64,000 nucleotides of DNA from Acidimangrovimonas sediminis (GCF_002871005.1 NZ_PHSN01000010.1:1-64000), one strand, 5' to 3'; counted from the first letter of the stretch, positions 15,845-25,631 are shown. Numbers and translations are program-made. The notes: generated from the letters alone by a model not told the origin.

Positions 15845-17155
15845 CTAGCTGACCAGCCAGAGCGAGATCGCCGGGAAGGCGACGATCAGGGTGATGCGCA
15901 CGATGTCGGCCACCCAGAACCACAGGATGCCGCGGAACATCGTCGAGAGCGGCACGTCCGTCAGCACCGAGCGCAGCACGAAGACGTTCATCCCCACCGG
16001 CGGGGTGATCAGGCTGATCTCGGTCGCCACCACCACGATCACCGCGAACCAGATCAGGATCATGTCCGGATCGGCCAGGATCCCCGCGCCGAAGTCGAGC
16101 TGACTGACCAGCGGGTAGAAGATCGGCACCGTCAGCAGGATCATCGACAGGCTCTCCAGCACCGCGCCCAGCACCATGTAGATCAGCACGATCACGACGA
16201 TCACTTCCCACGGCCCGAGCCCCAGCGCCTCCACGAAGTCGTAAAGCTTGTCGGGAAGCCCCGCGAAGGTGATGAAATTGCTGAAGATCTCGGCACCGAT
16301 GATGATCGCGAAGATCATCGCCGACGCGATGGCCGAGTCGATCAGCGCCTCCCACAGCCCGGCACGGGTCAGCCCGCCGACGGCGAGTGCAATCAGCACG
16401 GCGGCGGCGGCGCCCATGCCTGCGGCCTCGATCGGGGTGAAGAACCCGCCGTAGATCCCGACCATGATGAAGACGAAGAGCGCGAGCGTCGCGAAGACCC
16501 CCACCATATCCTGGCGGGTCATGTGGGCGACATCCCCCACCGCCGGCGCCAGCGCGGGTTTCACCCGCACCGCGACCAGCACGGCGACGAGATAGAGGCC
16601 GATCCCCAGCACGCCCGGCAGGATGCCGGCGATGAAGAGCTTGCCGATATCGCTTTCGGTCAAGAGGCCGTAGATGATCATGATGACCGAGGGCGGGATC
16701 AGGATCCCCAGCGTGCCGCCTGCGGCGATCGACCCGGTGGCGAGGCTGTCGTGGTAGCCGAAGCGCCGCATCGAGGGCATCGCCACCTTGGACATCGTGG
16801 CGGCGGTGGCCAGCGACGAGCCGCAGACCGCCGAGAAACCACCGCAGCTGAGGATCGTGGCCATGGCCAGCCCGCCCCGGAAGCGGCCGAAGATCCGGTC
16901 GGCGCCGTTGAAGAGGCCGCTGGCGATTCCTGACCCGGCAAGGATGTTGCCCATGAAGATGAAGAGCGGCACGACCGAGAGCGAATAGTTCATCCCGGTC
17001 TCGAACACCGCGTTACCGACCATGGCGCCGGCGGCGTCGAAGCCGCGCATCTGGGCAAAGCCGAGCCCCCCCACGAGGGCCATGGCAAAGGCGATCGGCA
17101 CGCGCAGGAAGACTAGTCCCAGCAGGACGGCGAAGGCAATCAGGGAAGAGGTCAT
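15845..17155 (-). CDS. dctM: TRAP transporter large permease, DctM type
   Basis: A 436-residue integral membrane protein with about 12 hydrophobic segments and family motifs such as GSGIASGLFNGADRIFG, SPxS-like GSSLATAATMSKVAMPSM and LITPPVGMNVFVL. It is the ion-coupled translocation subunit working with DctQ and the periplasmic DctP. It is the last gene of the dctPQM order; its start overlaps the dctQ stop by four bases. Transported substrate is unknown, probably an organic acid or related anion. Confidence 0.93.
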   Translation of the reverse strand: MTSSLIAFAVLLGLVFLRVPIAFAMALVGGLGFAQMRGFDAAGAMVGNAVFETGMNYSLSVVPLFIFMGNILAGSGIASGLFNGADRIFGRFRGGLAMATILSCGGFSAVCGSSLATAATMSKVAMPSMRRFGYHDSLATGSIAAGGTLGILIPPSVIMIIYGLLTESDIGKLFIAGILPGVLGIGLYLVAVLVAVRVKPALAPAVGDVAHMTRQDMVGVFATLALFVFIMVGIYGGFFTPIEAAGMGAAAAVLIALAVGGLTRAGLWEALIDSAIASAMIFAIIIGAEIFSNFITFAGLPDKLYDFVEALGLGPWEVIVVIVLIYMVLGAVLESLSMILLTVPIFYPLVSQLDFGAGILADPDMILIWFAVIVVVATEISLITPPVGMNVFVLRSVLTDVPLSTMFRGILWFWVADIVRITLIVAFPAISLWLVS

Positions 17156-17598
17156 TCAGGTTTCCTGGCAAGTGCCACGATGGCGGAGGCGACGCAGCTG
17201 ACGAGGCCGACCGCCCCCAGCGTCCACAGCGGGAAGCCAATCCCCTGCGTCGCGCGCCCGGTGGTGACGTCGTCCTCGACCTTGAAGCCGAGGCGAAAGG
17301 CGAAATAGACCAGCACCAGCGCGGTCACCACCGCCGCGGCGACGCCCAGGACACGGGCCGCCCGGGCGGGCATGAGCGAGAGGAACAGGTCCACCTCGAC
17401 ATGGCCGCCCCGGGCGGTGACCAGCGGCAGCGCCGCGAAGACCAGCGCGCCGAGCAGGATCTGCGTCAGGTCGTAGGCCCCGCGCAGGGGGGCGTTGAAC
17501 AGGTAGCGCCCGACCACGTCGACGCAGGTGACGAGGATCAGCCCCACCACCAGCGCCGCCGCGATCACCTCGAGCGCCCGGCGCGCCGTCTGGATCAT
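17152..17598 (-). CDS. dctQ: TRAP transporter small permease, DctQ type
   Basis: A 148-residue protein with four hydrophobic helices, including the DVVGRYLFNAPLRGAYDLTQ segment typical of DctQ. It scaffolds the large permease DctM. It overlaps both neighbours by four bases, so the three genes form a tight operon. No unusual features. Confidence 0.92.
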   Translation of the reverse strand: MIQTARRALEVIAAALVVGLILVTCVDVVGRYLFNAPLRGAYDLTQILLGALVFAALPLVTARGGHVEVDLFLSLMPARAARVLGVAAAVVTALVLVYFAFRLGFKVEDDVTTGRATQGIGFPLWTLGAVGLVSCVASAIVALARKPE

Positions 17599-18647
17599 GC
17601 CGAGATGCCCGTCATCTTGCGGAACTTCTCAAGCGCGGCCTTGCCGTCATAGCCCTTGTCGAGGCTCCCGGCCCACTTGTCCTCGAAGACGGAGCCCTTC
17701 GCCTTGATCGCCTCGACGAGCGGCGCGGGGGCGTCGATCACCTCGATCCCGGCCTTCTTGGCGGCCTTCACGCCCAGGTCGTCGGCGATGTTCCACGCCT
17801 CGCCCGCGCGCTTGGCGAAAGCCTTGCCCGACAGCTTGGTGATCGCCTCCTGGTCGGCCTTGGAGATCTTGTCCCATTTGCCCGGGTTCATGACGAGGAA
17901 CCAGGTGGTGTTGTAGATCCCGCCCGGCACCTTGGTGGTGTATTTCACCAGTTCCGCCAGCTTGTAGGAGTTCAGCGGGTCCATCGGGAAGGTCACCCCG
18001 TCGATCACCCCGCGCGACAGTTTCTCGTAGACCTCGCCGGGCGCGGTCAGGATCGTCACCGCGTCGAACGAGGTCATCAGGTCCGAGATGTAGCCGCCGG
18101 GGCAGCGCAGTTTCATCCCCTTCAGGTCGTCGGCGGTCTTTACCGGGCGGGCCTTGTTGTGGATCACGCCCGGGCCGTGGTTGAAGAGGCCCAGAAGATG
18201 CGTTCCCTCGTGTTCCTTCACCGCGCCCAGGTCCTGGGTGTAGACGTCCCAGAACGCCTGCGAGATCGAGGCGGCGTCATTGCCCAGAAGGCTGAACTGT
18301 CCGATCCGGGAATTCTTGAAACGGTCGTCCTTGGTAAAGGAATGCAGGCCATAGGTGATGTCGGCCACGCCGTCGCGGGCCATGTCGAAATGCGCGGGCG
18401 GGCTGCCCAGCGGCTTGGCCAGAACGCGGATCTTCACCCGGCCCTCCGTCGCGGTCTCGATGTCCTTGGCCCAGGGCTTGATCGCATGCACCACCACCGG
18501 GTGGCGCGGCGGCAGCCAGCTCGACAGCACGAGGTCCACGCTCTCGGCGCGGGCCGGGCGAAGGCCCAGGCCGGTGGCGCCCACGGCCACCGCGCCGGCG
18601 GCCGCGGCCTGGCCCAGGAACGCGCGCTTGGTCAATTTCTCGGTCAT
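17595..18647 (-). CDS. dctP: TRAP transporter substrate-binding protein, DctP type
   Basis: A 350-residue periplasmic binding protein, first gene of the dctPQM operon. Its N-terminus has KRAFLGQ followed by a weakly hydrophobic Ala/Gly stretch and ARA-ES cleavage near residue 34. This resembles a Tat signal with Lys-Arg in place of Arg-Arg. The mature part has DctP features, including LGLFNHGPGVIHNKARPVKT and KLRCPGGYISDL, the latter holding the Arg that usually contacts a substrate carboxylate. Start follows GGGAGGAGACCC. The ligand is not identifiable by reading. Confidence 0.9.
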   Translation of the reverse strand: MTEKLTKRAFLGQAAAAGAVAVGATGLGLRPARAESVDLVLSSWLPPRHPVVVHAIKPWAKDIETATEGRVKIRVLAKPLGSPPAHFDMARDGVADITYGLHSFTKDDRFKNSRIGQFSLLGNDAASISQAFWDVYTQDLGAVKEHEGTHLLGLFNHGPGVIHNKARPVKTADDLKGMKLRCPGGYISDLMTSFDAVTILTAPGEVYEKLSRGVIDGVTFPMDPLNSYKLAELVKYTTKVPGGIYNTTWFLVMNPGKWDKISKADQEAITKLSGKAFAKRAGEAWNIADDLGVKAAKKAGIEVIDAPAPLVEAIKAKGSVFEDKWAGSLDKGYDGKAALEKFRKMTGISA

Positions 18648-18928
18648 TGGGTCTCCTCCCCTGACGTTATCTACCCCGCAGACATCGCGCGGGCCTTGCC
18701 GCTTGCCGGCCCCTCCTCGCGCTCCTCCCGCGTCTCGTGACCCGAAGGCCCCTGCCCTCAATCATCCTGTCACGCCCGATCAAGTCAAGGAGATTATTTC
18801 ATCTGCAACGAGTTCGCTGGAAAGATGCATCGCAGGCCGTCCTGGGCGGGCTTTGCGCACCTCCGGACAGAGCTCTCGCACGGGGGCCACTAGGGGATCA
18901 GGCCCGTGCGGGCCGCCAACCGGTTGTA
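18648..18928. other. Intergenic region upstream of TRAP operon
   Basis: About 280 bases between the TetR stop and dctP start. It should hold the TRAP promoter. Nothing specific was recognised. Confidence 0.4.
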
Positions 18929-19522
18929 TCAGAGAGCGGCGCTCAACCCATCAGCGAAGATGTCGACCAGGCGCCCGGCCCGCTCGCGCCAGCCGGGCTG
19001 GCCGCGCATCGCGCAAAAGCCGATGACGGCGTGCCACAGATCGTCGGGCACCACGTCGGCGCGAATCTCGCCCGCCGCCACGGCGCGGCCGATCAGCGCC
19101 TCGGCGCCCGCGTTCATCCGGCACTTGGAATAGGAGAACAGCTCCTGCTTGCCCTCGGTCGCCAGCGCCAGCGCCTCCAGCATGCCCTTCTTGACCGCGA
19201 TCACGTCGATGGCGCAATGCAGCCAGCGACGCAGCGCCTCGCCCGGAGGCAGTTCCGCCGCCAGACGCTCGGCCATCTCGGCCAGCGCGTCGACGTCGCG
19301 GCGGTAGACCCCCTCGAACAGCGCGTCGCGAGTGGGGAAATGACGGTAGAGCGTGCCGATGCCGACGCCCGCCCGGCGCGCCACCGCCTCGAGGCTGGCC
19401 TCCGGCCCGCCCTCGCGGAACACCTCGGCGGCGGCGGAAAGCAGCTTTTCGCGGTTGCGCAACGAATCGGCGCGCGGCTTGCGCCTTGCCTTGTCGCCCT
19501 CCGGACCCATTTCCTTGTTCAT
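18929..19522 (-). CDS. TetR family transcriptional regulator
   Basis: A 197-residue TetR-type regulator. The DNA-binding domain covers about 20-65 (LLSAAAEVFREGGPEASLEAVARRAGVGIGTLYRHFPTRDALFE in order, split for quoting). The C-terminal ligand domain contains AVKKGMLEALALATEGK and a single Cys-containing SKCRMNAG. Start is uncertain: 19522 is preferred, with 19558 and 19510 as alternatives. It is divergent from the molybdenum aldehyde oxidoreductase genes starting at 19772 and is the likely regulator of them. Confidence 0.82.
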   Translation of the reverse strand: MNKEMGPEGDKARRKPRADSLRNREKLLSAAAEVFREGGPEASLEAVARRAGVGIGTLYRHFPTRDALFEGVYRRDVDALAEMAERLAAELPPGEALRRWLHCAIDVIAVKKGMLEALALATEGKQELFSYSKCRMNAGAEALIGRAVAAGEIRADVVPDDLWHAVIGFCAMRGQPGWRERAGRLVDIFADGLSAAL

Positions 19523-19771
19523 CGCCTGAGCCGACCCTTCCGAATATCCCGCAAACATGGGGTATCACGCGCCCCCTTGCAAAACGGAGGGCTCCTCCGT
19601 ATAACAGGGTCACGCGAAAACACCAACCTCCGTAACCTATCCCCCATCGATGCGCCACGTCCGCCAGAGACGTCCGTGCCTATCACCGACCGTCAGCGCG
19701 GTCCCTTCCCCATGCCCATCGCGGGCAGAGGGGCCTTTCCGTGCTGACTTCCTGAGCGATCGGAGCCCGAC

Positions 19772-20272
19772 ATGTCCCATGACCTTACCCTGACGATCAA
19801 CGGCACCCGCCAGCAGATCGCACTCGACGACCCGCGCGTCACGCTGCTCGACCTCCTGCGCGAGCGGCTTCATCTGACCGGCACCAAGAAGGGCTGTGAC
19901 CGCGGCCAGTGCGGCGCCTGCACCGTGCTGATCGACGGCCGGCGGCAGAATGCCTGCCTCGCCCTCGCGCTCAGCCACGACGGCGCCGAGATCACCACCA
20001 TCGAGGGCCTCGCCGAGGGCGACACCCTCCACCCCGTCCAGGCGGCCTTCGTCGCCGAGGACGGCATGCAATGCGGCTATTGCACCCCCGGCCAGGTGAT
20101 GAGCGCCGTCGGCCTCATCGCCGAGGGCCGCGCCGGGACCGACCCCGAGCGGATCCGCGAAGGGATGAGCGGCAACCTCTGCCGCTGCGCCGCCTACAGC
20201 GGGATCACCCGCGCCGTGCTGGCCGCGGCCGAAGAGATGACCACCACCAAGGGCGAAAGGAAAACGGCATGA
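19772..20272 (+). CDS. Aldehyde/xanthine oxidoreductase 2Fe-2S subunit (PaoA-like)
   Basis: A 166-residue protein with two 2Fe-2S clusters. The plant-type cluster uses Cys42, Cys47, Cys50 and Cys62; the second uses Cys101, Cys104, Cys137 and Cys139 (CGYC...CRC). It passes electrons from the molybdenum site to FAD. Unlike E. coli PaoA there is no Tat signal, so the enzyme should be cytoplasmic. It overlaps the FAD subunit gene by four bases. First gene of a three-gene operon. Confidence 0.93.
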   Translation: MSHDLTLTINGTRQQIALDDPRVTLLDLLRERLHLTGTKKGCDRGQCGACTVLIDGRRQNACLALALSHDGAEITTIEGLAEGDTLHPVQAAFVAEDGMQCGYCTPGQVMSAVGLIAEGRAGTDPERIREGMSGNLCRCAAYSGITRAVLAAAEEMTTTKGERKTA

Positions 20273-21318
20273 AAAGCTTCGACTATCTCCGCCCCGAAAC
20301 ACTGGCCGACGCGATCGCCGCGGGCGGCGCGCCCGGCGCGGCCTACCTTGCCGGCGGTACCAACCTCGTCGACCTGATGAAGACCGGCGCCGCTGTGCCC
20401 GATCGGATCGTCGACATTACCCGCCTGCCCGGCCTCGACCGCTGGGAATGGCTGGACGACGGCGGGCTGCGGATCGGCGCGCTGGTCCGCAATTCCGACC
20501 TCGCCCATGACGTGGACGTCGCCCAGACCTTCCCGGCCATGGCCGAGGCGCTTCTGTCGGGCGCGTCGGGCCAGCTGCGCAACGCGGCGACCGTGGGCGG
20601 CAACCTGATGCAGGCCACCCGCTGCCCGTTCTTCGCCGACCCCACCTCGTCGTGCAACCGGCGAGAGGCGGGCTCTGGCTGCGCGGCGCAGGGCCTGAGT
20701 GCACGCGCCTTCGCGGTGCTGGGCGCGTCGGAGGCCTGCATTGCCACCCACCCGTCGGATTTCTGCGTGGCGCTGGCCGCCCTCGGCGCGATGGTGGAGG
20801 TCGCGGGCCCCGACGGCACCCGCGCGGTCGCGCTGACCGACTTCCACCGCCTGCCCGGTGCGGCCCCGCAGACCACGACGGTGCTGAAGCCAGGTGAGCT
20901 GGTCACCGCGATCACCCTGCCCGCCGCGGCGGCCGGGTTCCGTCGCCACGCGCGCTACCTCAAGCTGCGCGACCGCACCTCGTTTGCCTTCGCGCTGGTC
21001 TCGGCCGCCGCAATGCTGCGGATCGAGGACGGCATCATCGCCGAGGCGCGCCTTGCCTTCGGGGGCGTCGCCGCCAAGCCCTGGCGCGCGCTCGACGCAG
21101 AGGCCGCGCTGAAGGGCGCGCGTCCCGATGCTGACGCCTTCGCCACCGCCGCCGCCCGGGCGCTGGAGGGCGCCGCCGCGACGGCCGGGAACGGCTTCAA
21201 GATCCCGCTGGCCGCGCGCATCGGCGCCCGTGCCCTGACCCTTGCCGCGGCCGGCACGCCCGCCGAGATGCCCGTCCTGCCCGGCTCCGTCCACCTGGGA
21301 GAACCCGCCCATGCCTGA
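20269..21318 (+). CDS. Aldehyde oxidoreductase FAD subunit with likely 4Fe-4S site (PaoB-like)
   Basis: A 349-residue FAD-binding subunit of the xanthine dehydrogenase family, with LAGGTNLVDLMK and ATVGGNLMQATRC for flavin binding. After that comes a Cys-rich stretch (RCPFFADPTSSCNRREAGSG and a following CAAQ) like that which holds an extra 4Fe-4S cluster in PaoB-type subunits. It accepts electrons from the 2Fe-2S subunit. It overlaps the upstream gene by four bases and the downstream gene by eight. Confidence 0.9.
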   Translation: MKSFDYLRPETLADAIAAGGAPGAAYLAGGTNLVDLMKTGAAVPDRIVDITRLPGLDRWEWLDDGGLRIGALVRNSDLAHDVDVAQTFPAMAEALLSGASGQLRNAATVGGNLMQATRCPFFADPTSSCNRREAGSGCAAQGLSARAFAVLGASEACIATHPSDFCVALAALGAMVEVAGPDGTRAVALTDFHRLPGAAPQTTTVLKPGELVTAITLPAAAAGFRRHARYLKLRDRTSFAFALVSAAAMLRIEDGIIAEARLAFGGVAAKPWRALDAEAALKGARPDADAFATAAARALEGAAATAGNGFKIPLAARIGARALTLAAAGTPAEMPVLPGSVHLGEPAHA

Positions 21319-23566
21319 CGTCACCCCGCTTCCCGCCGCCACGCCGATCCGCATGGGATCGAATGCGGGCCAGCCGCGCACCCGTGCCGATGGCCTGCTG
21401 AAGGTCACCGGCCGCGCCACCTATGCCGCCGACAACCACCCCGCGGGGATGGCGCAGGCCGTCCTCGTCACCGCCGCCATCGCCCGCGGCCGGGTCACCG
21501 CGATGAATGTCGAGGCCGCCCGCGCCCACCCCGGCGTGGTCGAGGTCTATACCCCCGCGAACCGGCCCGAACTGGCGCTGGAGCCCGATGCGAAGCCCTC
21601 CTTCTTCTCGAAACTGACCGAGACGTTGCAGGACGACACGGTGCGCTACGAGGGCCAGCCGATCGCCCTCGTCGTGGCCGAGACGCTGGAAGCCGCGACC
21701 GAGGCCGCCCGCCTTCTGGCGCCACAATATGCGGCCGAGACGGCCCGCGTGGGCTTCGACCTTGCGCCCTACGCGCCGGAGTCGGTGGGCTTCGGCTTCC
21801 CGATCGAAATGTCCAAGGGCGACATCGCCGCGGGCCTGTCGGAGGCCGCCTCCACCACCGAGACGGTCGTGGAAACCCCGCCGCAATATCACAACGCGAT
21901 GGAGACCCACGCGATCGTCGCCGAATGGAAGGACGGCAAGCTCTACCTCGACACGCCAACCCAGGCCCCGGGGATGAGCGCTGCGGGCTTTGCCGCATGG
22001 CTTGGCCTTGATCCGGCCGACGTGGTGATCCGCTCTCCCTTCCTCGGCGGCGGTTTCGGATCCAAGGCAGCGGTCGTCGGCGCGTTCCTGCTGGCGATCC
22101 AGGCGGCGAAGCTGCTGGACCGCCCGGTCAAGCTGGCGCTCGCCCGGCACCAGATGTTCGGACATGTCTTCCACCGCGGCGCCACCCGGCAGACCATCAA
22201 GCTGGGCATGGATGCCGAAGGGCGCCTGACCGCGATCGACCACCACACGACCGCCGTCACCGCGGCCTTCGAGGAGTTCATCGAGGGCGCCTCGGGCGCT
22301 GCGCGGACCACCTATGCGGCGCCCGCGATCCGCGCCTCGCATGACGGCGTGCGCAACGACGTGGGCGTGCCCGGCGCGATGCGGGCCCCGGGCGAGGCAT
22401 CCGGCTCCGCCGCGCTGGAGATCGCGGCCGATGTCGCGGCCGAGGCCGCGGGCCTCGACCCTCTGGAGTTCCGGCTCAGGAACTATGCCGAGACCGACCC
22501 GATGTCGGGCCTGCCCTATTCCTCCAAGGCGCTGCGCGAATGCTATGCCGAGGGGGCGCGGGAATTCGGCTGGGCCGGGCGCCCGCTGGCGCCGCGCCAG
22601 ATGACCGACGACGCGGGCATGCTGGTCGGCTGGGGTGTGGGCACCGCCACCTTCCCCTGCCCGATGTTCGGCGCCGAGGCGCGGGCCACGCTGCGCGCCG
22701 ACGGCACCGCCGTGATCGAGACCGCGCTCATCGACATGGGCCAGGGCTCGTGGACCGCGATGGCGCAGATCGCGGCGGATTCTCTGGGTCTGGATGTGGA
22801 GCAGGTGGAGATCCGGGGCGGCGTGTCCGACCTGCCGGATTCCGGTGTCGCGGGGGGCTCCGGCTACACCGCGACGCTGGGCCTCGCGATCGACAACGCG
22901 GGCGGCGACACGATCCGTCAGCTGGCCGAGATCGCGTCCTCGGACCCGGACTCGCCGCTTCACGGCACCGGCAACACCAGGGTGGTCGCACGTGGCGGCA
23001 GGCTTTACGCCCAAGACGACGAGAGCAGGAGCGAGAGCTATGCCGACATCCTTGCCCGCGCCGGGCGCGAGACGCTGAGCGGCGAGGGCAAGGGGGCGCG
23101 CGGCGAGAACGACGCCAACGATCATTCGTTCCAGTCGCATGGCGCGGTCTTCGCCGAGGTGAAGGTGGATCCCGACCTTGGCCAGGTACGCGTGACCCGG
23201 CTGGTCGGTGCCTTCGCCGCGGGCCGGATCATCAACCCGCGGATGGTCGAAAGCCAGCTGTCGGGCGGGATGATCTGGGGCATCTCCTTCGCCCTGCACG
23301 AGGGCGCCGAGATGGACCCGCGCACCGGGCGCATCCTGAACCGCGACTTTGGCGAATATCATGTCTCGGTCAATTCCGACGCGCCCTCGGTCAAGGTGCT
23401 GACGATCCCCGAGGAGGACGCATTCGTGAACCCGCTGGGGGTGAAGGGCGTGGGCGAGATCGGCGTCACCGGCACCGCCGGCGCCATCGCCAACGCGATC
23501 TGGCACGCCACCGGCAAGCGGGTGACGAGCTATCCGATCCGGCTGGAGGAACTGCTCGACCTCTGA
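21311..23566 (+). CDS. Aldehyde oxidoreductase molybdenum-binding subunit (PaoC-like)
   Basis: A 751-residue molybdopterin subunit. Seen are FLGGGFGSKAAV (cofactor contact), AMRAPGEASG (substrate-side Arg), GVAGGSGYT and the catalytic Glu716 in KGVGEIGVTG. It oxidises aldehydes or related compounds with water as oxygen source; PaoABC-like enzymes act on aromatic aldehydes. No XdhC/PaoD cofactor-insertion chaperone gene is adjacent, so one must be elsewhere. Start at 21311 overlaps the FAD subunit gene. A strong hairpin terminator follows. Confidence 0.92.
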   Translation: MPDVTPLPAATPIRMGSNAGQPRTRADGLLKVTGRATYAADNHPAGMAQAVLVTAAIARGRVTAMNVEAARAHPGVVEVYTPANRPELALEPDAKPSFFSKLTETLQDDTVRYEGQPIALVVAETLEAATEAARLLAPQYAAETARVGFDLAPYAPESVGFGFPIEMSKGDIAAGLSEAASTTETVVETPPQYHNAMETHAIVAEWKDGKLYLDTPTQAPGMSAAGFAAWLGLDPADVVIRSPFLGGGFGSKAAVVGAFLLAIQAAKLLDRPVKLALARHQMFGHVFHRGATRQTIKLGMDAEGRLTAIDHHTTAVTAAFEEFIEGASGAARTTYAAPAIRASHDGVRNDVGVPGAMRAPGEASGSAALEIAADVAAEAAGLDPLEFRLRNYAETDPMSGLPYSSKALRECYAEGAREFGWAGRPLAPRQMTDDAGMLVGWGVGTATFPCPMFGAEARATLRADGTAVIETALIDMGQGSWTAMAQIAADSLGLDVEQVEIRGGVSDLPDSGVAGGSGYTATLGLAIDNAGGDTIRQLAEIASSDPDSPLHGTGNTRVVARGGRLYAQDDESRSESYADILARAGRETLSGEGKGARGENDANDHSFQSHGAVFAEVKVDPDLGQVRVTRLVGAFAAGRIINPRMVESQLSGGMIWGISFALHEGAEMDPRTGRILNRDFGEYHVSVNSDAPSVKVLTIPEEDAFVNPLGVKGVGEIGVTGTAGAIANAIWHATGKRVTSYPIRLEELLDL

Positions 23567-23599
23567 TCGCGCCTCTGATTTTGGGGCTGATCCGATGGA

Positions 23600-23637
23600 A
23601 TGACGCGGCCGGGGGCAACCCTCCGGCCGCGTTTTCA
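23600..23637. terminator. Hairpin terminator between aldehyde oxidoreductase and macB
   Basis: ACGCGGCCGG (23603-23612) pairs with CCGGCCGCGT (23623-23632) and is followed by TTTC. It lies between the convergent molybdenum subunit and MacB genes. Confidence 0.75.
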
Positions 23638-23650
23638 CATGCCCGCGCCC

Positions 23651-25630
23651 CTACTCCCGTGCCAGCGCCTCCACCGGGTCCAGCCGCGAGGCGTTGCGCG
23701 CAGGCAGATAGCCAAAGACGATCCCGATCAGCGTCGAGGTCACCACCGCCGCCACGATCGACACCGGCGAATAGACCAGCGCGAAATCCGTCGACAGCGC
23801 CGAGAAGCCCGCGCCGAACCCAAGCGCAGCCCCGATCCCCAGAGCGCCGCCAAGGAAGCACACCAGCACCGCCTCGATCAGGAATTGCCGCAGGATGTCG
23901 CTGCGGCGCGCGCCCACGGCCATCCGCACCCCGATCTCCGACACCCGTTCCGACACCGACACCAGCATGATGTTCATCACCCCGATGCCCCCGACGACCA
24001 GCGAGATCACGGCGATCGCCGCCACCAGCATCGTCATGGTCTGCGTGGTCGAGGTGATGGTCTTGCGGATGTCATCGGTGTTGAGGATGAAGAAGTCCTT
24101 CGACCCGTGGCGCCGCATCAGCAGGTCCGTCACCGCGTTCTCGGCCGCCGACATCGAGGCGTCGTCGGCCACCCGCACGGTGATCGACCTGAGCGAAGGA
24201 CTGCCTGTGATCCGCGCCTGCACCGTGGTGTAGGGCAGGAACAGCGAGGGGTTCGCACTCGACCCGAAACCCGATTGCTGCGGCTGCATCACCCCGATGA
24301 TCCGCATCGGCACCGTGCCGATCAGGACCACCTGTCCCAACGGATCGGTGCCGTCGGAAAACAGCGCCTTGCGGGTGTTCTCGTCGATCACGACGACCTG
24401 CGCCATCCGGTCGACATCGCCGGTGTCGAAGAACCGGCCCTCGGCCAGTTTCGACCCCTTCACCTCGAAATACTGCCGTCCGACGCCGTTCACCTGCGCA
24501 TTCGCCTCGGTCGCGCCAAACCGCGCGGTGGACGAGGTCGTGACCGTGGGTGTCGCTGCCGCGATATAGGGCTCGCGCGCCAGCACGTCGGCATCGCCCA
24601 CCACCAGCGTGGTGATCCGCCCCGAATGCACGTCGCCGAAATCCTTGCCCGGGAAGATGTCGAGCGTGTTGGTCCCCAGACTCGAGATGTTCGACAGAAC
24701 CTTGGCCTGCGTACCCTGCCCCAGTGCCACCACCGACACGACCGAGGCGATGCCGATGATGATGCCCAGCATGGTCAGGAAGGTGCGCAGCCGGTGCGCG
24801 TTCATCGCCAGAAGCGCCATGCGGAACGCCTCGCGGAAGCGGCCGGCAAGATCACCCATGCCGCGCCGCGCCGGCCGCGCGGGACCGGGCGTCGCGCCCC
24901 CTGCCGCCTCTGCCACATGGTCGCGCGCGGGCTGCACCTTGTCGGACAGGATCTCGCCGTCGCGGATCTCGATGATCCGGCCGGCACGCGCCGCCACCTC
25001 CGGATCGTGGGTGACGATGATGATCGTCCGGCCCTCGGCGTTCAGCTCGTCTAGGATCCGCAGCACCTCGGCCCCCGACCGCGTGTCCAGCGCGCCGGTG
25101 GGTTCGTCCGCCAGGATCACGTCGCCGCCATTCATCAGCGCGCGGGCGATCGACACCCGCTGCTGCTGTCCGCCCGACAGCTGGCCGGGACGGTGCGCCC
25201 AGCGTTCGCCCATGCCCAGCCGGTCCAGGAGCGCATGCGCCCGGTCCGCCCGGGCCCCCTCGGCCCAGCCGGCATAGATCGCCGGGATCTCGACATTGCC
25301 GACCGCATCAAGTTCGCCCAGCAAGTGGTAGCGCTGAAAGATGAATCCGAAATGCTCCCGGCGCAGCGCGGCCAGGTCGTCACCGTCCAGGCTGGAGGTT
25401 TCCACCCCCGAGATGTGGTAGCTGCCAGAGGTCGCCCGATCGAGGCAGCCGAGGATGTTCATCAGGGTCGACTTGCCCGAGCCCGAGGCGCCGATGATCG
25501 CCACCATCTCGCCCGCGCGGATCGTCAGGTCGACGTCCTTGAGAACGGCGATCGTACCCTCGCCCGAGGGGAATTCCTTGCGGATCTTCTCCAGCCGGAT
25601 CAGTGGCGGGGCGTCGTTGGCCGGTGCCAT
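23651..25630 (-). CDS. macB: MacB-type ABC exporter, ATPase-permease
   Basis: A 659-residue MacB-type protein. The N-terminal ABC domain (about 1-230) has Walker A GASGSGKST, signature LSGGQQQR and Walker B ILADEPTGALD. A membrane helix, a large periplasmic domain and three C-terminal helices follow, ending in DPVEALARE. It uses ATP to drive export of macrolides, peptides or lipids with MacA. Start at 25630 is one base after the macA stop (TGACATG). It is last in a four-gene efflux array. No outer membrane channel gene is adjacent. Confidence 0.93.
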   Translation of the reverse strand: MAPANDAPPLIRLEKIRKEFPSGEGTIAVLKDVDLTIRAGEMVAIIGASGSGKSTLMNILGCLDRATSGSYHISGVETSSLDGDDLAALRREHFGFIFQRYHLLGELDAVGNVEIPAIYAGWAEGARADRAHALLDRLGMGERWAHRPGQLSGGQQQRVSIARALMNGGDVILADEPTGALDTRSGAEVLRILDELNAEGRTIIIVTHDPEVAARAGRIIEIRDGEILSDKVQPARDHVAEAAGGATPGPARPARRGMGDLAGRFREAFRMALLAMNAHRLRTFLTMLGIIIGIASVVSVVALGQGTQAKVLSNISSLGTNTLDIFPGKDFGDVHSGRITTLVVGDADVLAREPYIAAATPTVTTSSTARFGATEANAQVNGVGRQYFEVKGSKLAEGRFFDTGDVDRMAQVVVIDENTRKALFSDGTDPLGQVVLIGTVPMRIIGVMQPQQSGFGSSANPSLFLPYTTVQARITGSPSLRSITVRVADDASMSAAENAVTDLLMRRHGSKDFFILNTDDIRKTITSTTQTMTMLVAAIAVISLVVGGIGVMNIMLVSVSERVSEIGVRMAVGARRSDILRQFLIEAVLVCFLGGALGIGAALGFGAGFSALSTDFALVYSPVSIVAAVVTSTLIGIVFGYLPARNASRLDPVEALARE

Positions 25631-25631
25631 G

